Origin: Earliella scabrosa
Taxonomy: Eukaryota; Basidiomycota; Agaricomycetes; Polyporales; Polyporaceae
DNA: 64,000 nucleotides
Reading direction: 5' to 3'
Assembly: GCA_022605405.1 (NCBI GenBank)
Contig: JABYQQ010000016.1
Span: forward strand, 806,001 to 870,000
The position numbers and the translations under genes are program-made. The notes below the pieces were generated by a model. That model saw only the letters and a program-made list of their open reading frames with translations, had not been told where the DNA came from and did no database searches. Shown here piece by piece: positions 56,763-64,000 of the stretch. Position 1 is the first letter of the stretch, and each line of letters begins with the position of its first letter.

Positions 56763-59101
56763 ATGTCCTCTCATCCTCCTCAGTACTCCTCGTACTCTCT
56801 CCCACCTCCCATGCAGGACGGCGTCAGGCTTCCGTCCATCAAGGACCTCAACTTCCCTCCGCCCGGTCAGGATAGTGCTCCTGCCAACGGTTCAGGACGC
56901 GCTGAGCACCCTCGAGCCCGGCACGAGCCCCCCTCTTGGGGTCGCCCTGGTCCCCCGGTTCCCGTAGGCCCACCCCAGCACTCGCAGGGCATGCCGCCCC
57001 CACACGACCCGACCCCGAAGGGCCATCCGTACGCGCCTCCACCAAAGTCAGACGCGTCTTACGCGCCCCAAGGGCCACCCACGCAACAACCCCCACCCGG
57101 CATGCCACCTCACAATGGTGCAAGTGCGGGGCCTCCGCGTCCCGAGAACCCTGCGGACGCTTCCTCCAAAAGGTCCCGTTCCTCGCAGTCAGGCGTCAGC
57201 GCCTCGCCAGCAACGCGTTCCCCTCACGTAAGCCCAGGTTCTCCCGTGAAGGGCGTTTATGCATCGTGGCGCTAACCTATTGTGATTCACATCGATTGTC
57301 GATGTCCTGCGTGCGCTCGATATGGGTGTGTGTTGTAGACTCCGTATCCGCCCTACCCTCAACAGCCCCCGCCCCCAACATACCACCACCAGCCGCCTCC
57401 GCAGTCCGCTCCCCCACCGCAGGAGCATCCTCAGCAACCCCCGCAGCAGTTCTCGCATCCGCCACCTCCGGGATATGCACAATATCCGCCTCCACCTGTC
57501 CAGCAGAGACATTACGCCACAATGCCTCCGCCCCCAGCCCCGCCCCACCATCAACCGCAGCCGCCACCAGCTTCGTACCCTCCTCCACCGCCTCAGGCCC
57601 AGCCTGAGCACTGGCAGCAGCACCCGCCCGCTCAGCAACAGCCTCCTCCTCCCCCTCCACCCCAGCAGCAGTTTAACGGCTACGCACGCACCATGCCGAT
57701 CATTCCGGCCAACGTCGAGACGAGGGCGGCTGCGCCAAGTCCCGTCGACCCGGAGCGAGCGAACCGTCGCCAGCAAGTGATAGCCGATGTGAGACCTAGA
57801 GTTCATTGTCAGCGCTTGCTTCTAATGCGTCAAATCACAGATCGTGCGCCATTGCTCGGTCTTGTACGGCTTTGCTCATCATTATGGTACGCAGCTGCGT
57901 GGGCGTAGCGTGTTGACCGTTGCTGACTGAATCGCAGCGCAAATGGCGAGCACGCACCCTAATGTGGCGCCGCCACCACCGGAGATCGAGGAGATGAACC
58001 ACCATGCTTCCACGGTCGTGCATCTCCTCGAGGAGCTGCGACGCCTGGACTCGGGCGAGGATGTCTCGCGGAAAGAAGCATACCCTGCCCCGGCCAATCC
58101 TGCGGACGAGCATACTCGGCCGCCCAAACGGCCCTGGGAAGATATGGCTCGTGAAGGAGACCCGCCGCCGCCCGCAAATGGGTACGATGTGAGTGTTTCG
58201 CCAACGCCGAGCAGGTGCCTGTTTGAATCTCAACAACAGACTCCCATGCATTCTCCCTACCTCGATCAACAGGCACAGTCGACGGCCGAGGCGGACATGC
58301 AGATCATCCGCAACAAACGTCAGTCGAGCAACGGGGGCGCTGCTCCTGGCCAACAAAAGAACAAGTACCGAAAGCGCAGCGTGAGTGCCGTACTGCCCCG
58401 CTTCGAACGGTTCATTGCTGATTTGACCGTCTAGCGAGCTACCCCGCCAGGCAAGTGTCACTCGTGTAACATTCGTGAGACGCCAGAATGGCGTCGAGGT
58501 CCGGACGGTGCCCGGACCTTGTGCAATGCGTGCGGCCTGCGTATGTCTTTGCCTCCCCTGCTGCGCCGGTGGCGGTAAAGCTAACTACGTTCCAGACTAT
58601 GCCAAGCTCATGCGGAAACGCGACAAGACGCTGGACGCAAACGGGAAGGCCGCTCCTCCCATCGACCTCCAGACGCTGCGAGCGTCGACCGCGTCGGCGC
58701 GAGGTGGCGGTGGCAGCAGCGATCACAGTAATGAGCAATCGCACCCTCCACCGCACCCCCAGGCGCACCCTCCTGCTCATCCGCAAGCGCACCAACAAAC
58801 GCAGCCGCCACCGTCCCCGTACGACCAGCCGAAGCAAGCCCCGATGCACCCTTCCGCTCCCCCGCCGCATCCAGGCCCGTACCAGCTCATGCCTGTGAAC
58901 GGGCCAGGGCCCTCTGGAGGCCCGCCGCATCAGATGATGCCCCCTCCGCACCCGTCGGCGTCGCAGGCGGGTGCGCCTGTGCCGCCGCCGCCTTGGCTGG
59001 CGTCGTCGGGCGGGCCTGAGCGCGGGGGGTACAACGCGGAGCCTCAGTCGTACGTGCGCGCATCGCACCCACCGTCGCATGCGCGCGCATCTCCGCAGTG
59101 A
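56763..59101 (+). CDS. GATA-type zinc-finger transcription factor (654 aa), 18-residue-loop class
   Basis: Seven exons (56763-57227, 57339-57788, 57841-57886, 57938-58188, 58240-58380, 58435-58540, 58596-59101) close to 654 residues. One GATA finger at 459-484 has C-x2-C-x18-C-x2-C spacing ([20 protein letters not shown], then [16 protein letters not shown]). The 18-residue loop marks the plant-like class that in fungi includes NsdD/SUB-1 and the White Collar proteins. No PAS domain is present, so it is nearer NsdD than WC-2. A conserved helical stretch (about 306-330, [18 protein letters not shown]) precedes the finger. Both flanks are very Pro/Gln/His-rich, typical of activation domains. 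It is likely a nuclear regulator of development. The upstream gap is unusually long. Confidence 0.88.
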
Positions 59102-60087
59102 TCGACGGAGGAGGGGTGCTTTGGTTGCTTTGGTGCTGTGCTGCTCATGGCTGGAGATCTGCACTGGTGGCGTCATGCGCCCTGTGCTCGCTGTCGTCCC
59201 TGCCTCCTTGTCGCACGTCGGTCCGTCTGCGTTCGCGGCTTCTATCTGCGCTTGTCCGTTGCTTCCTGCGGCTGTTGGACTTGCTCGTGCTGTTGTTGTG
59301 TATCTGAGACATTCTCTTTGTCCGTCCGTGTGCCGTCTTTTTTAATGTTGTGCCTCGCGCGTGGGCCGCCGTAATTTGTCGCTGTCGTTTGTGCACGGTC
59401 GGGTGTGGGTTGTGCTACTATACACGAATAGAAGCCATCGCTCGATCCCGTTCTTTCCCTCGCCTCGTTCGCGCCGCGGGACGGTTGACATTAGCACTGC
59501 AGCCGGGAGGTCGAGGGGACACGGACGGACGAGGATCTGAGCACGAACCGGGGACGATCTCCTGATCCATCGAGGCATCTGCGGCGGGGCGATGCGGTGC
59601 GATGCGATGCAGGCGATGGACGATGTGCGATTGCTCGATGGGCGATGGGCGATTTGGGCGATGGGGCCGCTGACGTGACAGGCCGCATCGCGCATCTGTG
59701 ACGGGATCGATCGAGGGGATCTTCGGAGGCGCATCGCACGGCGAATCATCATGATCACGATCACGTCCGTCGTCTGTCGTCCCGCGCCCGCGCCCGCGCG
59801 CTCTCCCTCTCTTTGCGCGCGCCTCTCCCCGACGTCTTCTCTCCGACCTGCGCGTGAGTGGACAGATGCCGCGGCGGTGGCGCGTTGTGGTTCTTTGAAG
59901 CTGGAAAGTTGTACAAGTTCTGCATTGCCTCTGACATATCTGCCCGTACATACATGCGTGTATCACAAATCCTTCGTACACATCCACAGGTGCCTTCGGT
60001 GAACGACATGCACCGAGGTCGGCGATCGCCCTCGCCAACCTCCGCCCCAGGTCTTTGATGCTAAGCTCAGACTTCAATCTTCAAGCT
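59102..60087. other. convergent intergenic region
   Basis: It lies between the GATA gene and the dioxygenase gene, which end facing each other. A GCGATGG-type word is repeated at about 59588-59665. No gene seen. Confidence 0.45.
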
Positions 60088-62997
60088 TCAATCGTTGTAT
60101 CCCCGGGGGCGGTTCGCGCTCGGGGTCGGGCGCGCCTCGACGCCAAGCTTCGCCCACTCGTCCTGCTGCCAGTCGCGCGCGGCCTTGCCCGCCTGCGCCT
60201 CGTACTCGGCGACCGAGAGCGGGCGCTCGCCGTGCGGGGTCGCGCGGAGCGCGTGCCGGACGTGCGGGTAGAAGTCGAACGTCGCGGAGTGGGTTACGAT
60301 CTGCGTGAGGGCGAGGGAGGGAGGGCGAGGGAGGGAAGGAGGGAGGAAAAGAGGGATGTCAGCGATCAGGTCGGTGGGCGTGTGTGAGCGGGGAGCGGAG
60401 AGACGGGATCGGAGATGAGAACGATGGGGTGTGGAGAGATGGGGAGATGGAGAGATGGGAGATGGGGAGATGGGCCGACGGGACGGGGGGGGGGGGTGAG
60501 ATGGATGGACAGATGACGTGCGGCATAGGGGGTGTGGGTGTAAGGAGGACGTGTCGATAGATGGCAGATAGGAGCGGACGGAGGGAGACAAGAAAACGAA
60601 TGCGGAATTCCGACGTGCCAGGAAAAGAAGCACGCGACACCGGCGGTTTCGGTGGGCAGAGCACGCACGGAGGGTGGGGTTCGGGGGAAAGACGGGAAGT
60701 GCGGAAGGACAGGCACGAATAGAGCAACAGAACGGTGAGAGCACAGAGGGATGCAGGGGCGAATAGGAGAAACGCGAAGGGCGTGACGGTCAGGAAGGGT
60801 GTCAAACAAGGTGCAAGAGTGCGCATGAATGAGGTCATGCCCCGATGGGCTCGCGCGCCGCGGGAAGCAGAAGCGGAAGTCGAAGCAGCACGCTGCGGCA
60901 CTGGACACTGGTACTGGTACGGGAGACTCAGATCACTCACCCTGTTGTCCCAGAACGCGATCGAGTTGGGCTGCCAACGGAAGCGGACCTGGAAGTCGGG
61001 GTTGTCGCTGACAAACGGCGCCGGGTCAGCGGACGTTCCCGGTCAGAAACAAGAACAGCAGAAGGTGCAGCGGAGAAGTGATAGACATACGGTGGCGGCA
61101 GCGTAGAACGGTCGCGACAGCATCCGCGAGCAGAAGCTCCTCGTAAATGCTGAACTCTACCCGCGGTGGCACTGCACCCGTCCCCGAATCCCTGCCGCTT
61201 TCAGTCGTAGAAGCGGTGCGCAGTAGGAACAGTCCACAGTCACCCCTTCCACGCACCTGCTATCAGCGGTCGATCGCGCGGCCGTCCCATGTTTCGTGCG
61301 CACATCAGGAAGAAGCACCGGACGCATCAAGGACGTGCGGCAGCAGCATTCAAAGCAGCAGGAACACACTGCCGCGAACACGTCCCCGAACCGAAGCGAC
61401 ACCGCGACACCCGTGCCCGAAGGTTTCATGTCCGCCCCTTGGAGCACGTCAGGCATCGTACGTCGCCCCTCGCGCACTCCGCGAACAGCGAACCAAGATA
61501 GAGAGAAGAGGAAAGAGAGAGAGCCGTTACTCACGCGATTTGATGGAAGAGCAGCCTCAGAATAGCGTCGCTCTCAGCCTTGGGCACGCCAATGATACGA
61601 CGCGTGAAGCCTGTCAGGATCGGAACACCAAACGCTGCTGTCAGATCGACGTCATGGCCGCACGGCCCCCGAGGATCCTGCATCTGGATTCCGGGGGTAC
61701 ATGTCCGAAGCAGAGGGCCCACTCACCAGGGTTCACATACACGCTCTTCCATCCCGTGACGGGGTGCACGCGCACCACGGGGTGGATGGTCTCGATCGGC
61801 TCGCGGCGCACCGTCTGGCCCGCAGCGCGCGCGCCGTCCGCCTGGGCTACGGCGCTGTGCACTGCCGTCAAACCTTCCAGGTACTTTTGGAAGCCGGGGC
61901 TGAAGGAGGAATACAGCGCGTAGCTAGAGCGGGCACGGACGCGCGGTCAGCAGACGCACTCGGGCCCTGACCGCGCTCCCCATGTGGGAGCGCAGAACTC
62001 AGGGCGGGGAACGCGAGCGTGCTCACCCGGAGCTCCAGAGCGTGTCACCCCCGTACGGCGGGCCCGTGATCACCTTGAGCGAGGTCGTGCTCGGCGGCTG
62101 CAGCTCGTACGAGACGTCCGAGTGCCAGAGGTCGATCTTGGAGAACGCGCTCGGGTCCGGCCGGCGGGTGCCATCGGTGTAGACGACTGTGTGGAAGCCG
62201 GTACCTGTTAGTCAGGGTATTGCGCCCGGAAGGTGTGAAGCGGAGACGGACCGTGAACTTCTTCGAGGCCGGGCTGCCGTGGGACAGGCGTGGTAGCGTG
62301 CTTATGGAGAGTCCCGAAGTGGCGCGCGAGCTCGAGCTGCTCCTCGATGGTGATTTCCTGGTCGCGGAAGACTGTGAGACAGATGATGGACCCGTCAGCA
62401 CACTGCCACATTTCTGTAGATAAGGATGCTCACAGACGACTCCACGCTCAGCAACGAGCAGGGCCCTGACAATCGTAAATCACAACAAGCGTCAGTCGGA
62501 CAGCATGACATTACAGGACGGCAGGACAGATGACGATCATGACGTCCGACAAGAAAGGTACGCACAGCTCGTCCTTCTGCGCATCAGTGAGCTGTCGCAA
62601 GTCGATGCCCGACAGCTCAGTGCCGATTGCAGGTGTCAGGTGCGTCACCTGCGATGCGGCCGACAGCAGCGCCTTCTTCTCTGGATCGGCAAACTGCGCG
62701 CGATCGGTGACGGGGAATTCTGTGAGGGGCTCCCACTTGACGTTGGGGAAGTGAGGCTATGGCCGACGGCATGAGCATCGGAGGATCGCAGGGGAGGACG
62801 CAAGAGAATAGGCGTACCTTGTACTTGGCATACTTGTAATCGCTGTCATCTCCCTCCGTACCATTGGTCGGCGAGTAGAACGGATTGAAGAGCTGCGTAG
62901 CGATCTTCGACGTCCCGTTAGCTGGCTTTACGGCGGCCTTCGCGGTGCCGTTCGCGCCTTGCTGGTCTGTTTGGATCTCGGTAGCGACGGGAGCCAT
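60088..62997 (-). CDS. TauD/TfdA-family 2-oxoglutarate dioxygenase (411 aa)
   Basis: Nine exons on the minus strand (62997-62818, 62756-62566, 62465-62434, 62371-62252, 62186-62027, 61923-61727, 61610-61535, 61007-60941, 60300-60088) close to 411 residues. The iron site is intact: H196 and D198 in LWHSDVSYE, and the distal His 345 in RIVTHSATFDFYP. The 2-oxoglutarate-binding Arg should lie in VRHALRATPHGERP. Other family marks are GTELSGIDLRQLTDAQKDEL, FFRDQEIT and YGGDTLWSS. Members oxidise sulfonates such as taurine, or chlorophenoxy acids and similar carboxylates; the true substrate is not readable. No membrane segment or targeting signal seen; probably cytosolic. The intron after E8 is long (640 nt) and contains a poly-G run. 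Confidence 0.9.
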
Positions 62998-64000
62998 TGC
63001 AGTGGATAGGGTGAGGATGCGACTGCTACGCGTACGCGAGTGCTGTATCAGCTACATTGCACGGGCATTTTTATAGACGTGGGTAAGCCGCCTCACAGCG
63101 CGAGACGATTCCTTGCGCGAAAACGAAGGTTAATGGCGACACGTGCACGTGACCTTGCGCGGGGCACCGCTGTCGCGCAAGTTTCCCAATGGAGAGACCG
63201 TTATAGGACGACGCTGTGCGTGCCTTCAGTAACCTGTGAGAGATAAGGGATTCATTAGACGACGGGTCTCTGGGAAGGGAAGTATTCAACCTTATCGAAG
63301 AGCGACGAGCGTACGAGAGGTTTGACATGACGATTGCGCGAGACTGTCGTTCGAGGGCCACGGGTCGTCACCGGAGGGTATATGTAGGTCATCTGTGCAC
63401 CATGGGCCTGGGTAGCTCCATTAGTCCTGTGAGAAATGGATGAACATTAGGCGGTGGGCCCGGGGCTGGTCGCGTTGTGCTTGCAAGTCAGGGATATGAA
63501 AAGGGCAGATATGGCGCACTTCTGATGCATGTCATATAGCATGCCATTGCAGAGCTACTGCAACCACACTTCTGCCTGCAACAGTGCAAGTCCGTTGCCA
63601 AGTCTGTGACCACTCTTCTCACCTGGTAGCTCAGGTTCCCCTTGCGGTTGATACACTAAGAAATGGGACTTCTCATGCACCTCGTGGCATCGGCCCAATC
63701 ATGTTCTGCAATGCACCGCATACGAGTAGCTTTCGGGTCGATGTATGGGTCGCGTAATGGAGTCTACTGTGGTTGAACGGGTTGAACAGAATGAGAGCAA
63801 CTTGAGAGCAACGGATAGACTTAGAGCGCCTATATACCGGCTTTCCCCACCCGGTGCTGGCCGAGCGCCCTGCCGCATGATGCCGTGAAGAAGTCGTCGC
63901 CTGCCACTTCCACTTTTGTTGCGATCTCAAGTTGACTCGACTAATGGTCAGTAACCCATGTGTCAAGTAGAACCTTACACCAACACATCGACACTGTGCA
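62998..64000. other. right-edge intergenic region
   Basis: Upstream side of the dioxygenase gene; a TATA-like TTTTTATAG word on the plus strand lies at 63068-63076. Further right no coding sequence is recognised. A CCACTTCCACTTTT word at 63904-63917 resembles the motif in the outer transposon's TIR. Confidence 0.4.

Noticed and set aside
60482..60497. Poly-G run as a possible G-quadruplex regulator
   Set aside because: It lies inside a long intron among purine-rich DNA with no wider pattern; composition alone explains it.
35680..62997. Biosynthetic gene cluster centred on the reductase and dioxygenase
   Set aside because: No core synthase is present, the genes are far apart, and their neighbours are housekeeping functions.

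Overview
The window is nuclear DNA from a basidiomycete fungus, most likely an Agaricomycete and perhaps a polypore. Three things point there: almost every gene is cut by many short GT-AG introns of about 45-110 nt; there are fungal families such as FunK1 kinases, F-box proteins and Plavaka and Tnp2 transposons; and the transposon content is dense. The species cannot be named from sequence alone.

The left part (1-27.7 kb) is a pile of mobile elements. At 1-4.68 kb lies a Ty3/gypsy retrotransposon on the minus strand: gag, the start of pol joined by a -1 frameshift, and an inferred LTR. It truncates a CACTA-type Tnp2 transposase gene that begins at 6833. After a small five-exon gene (7251-8107) comes a large composite at 8688-27712. 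Its outer shell is a DNA transposon of about 4.9 kb with 47-bp perfect terminal inverted repeats. Its single gene encodes a GCM/WRKY-type zinc finger followed by a DDE-like transposase domain. Two younger elements split that gene. One is a complete 7,537-bp Plavaka element (9446-16982; 31-bp inverted repeats; divergent transposase and companion genes). The other is a complete 6,534-bp Ty1/copia element (18588-25121; 580-bp LTRs that look identical; 5-bp target duplication; one intact 1,613-codon gag-pol). Removing both insertions on paper gives one continuous reading frame of 1,119 codons, which supports the nesting order.

The middle (27.9-35.5 kb) is accessory but host-like: an intact F-box-like gene, two decayed relatives of it, and a FunK1 kinase-like gene between them.

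The right part (35.7-63 kb) is ordinary housekeeping and regulatory territory with wide intergenic spaces: a family-17 glycosyltransferase divergent from an Arp10-like dynactin subunit, a PX-PB1 scaffold protein, a potassium-channel-beta-type aldo-keto reductase, a tiny Tyr/Ser/Gly-rich protein, a GATA transcription factor of the 18-residue-loop class, and a TauD-type 2-oxoglutarate dioxygenase. Two long gaps (43.6-47.0 and 50.7-56.8 kb) have no recognisable coding gene, although the second contains intron-like segments.

Exon models were derived by hand from splice signals, reading-phase closure and family likeness. The main genes close exactly in frame, but none has been checked against transcripts.
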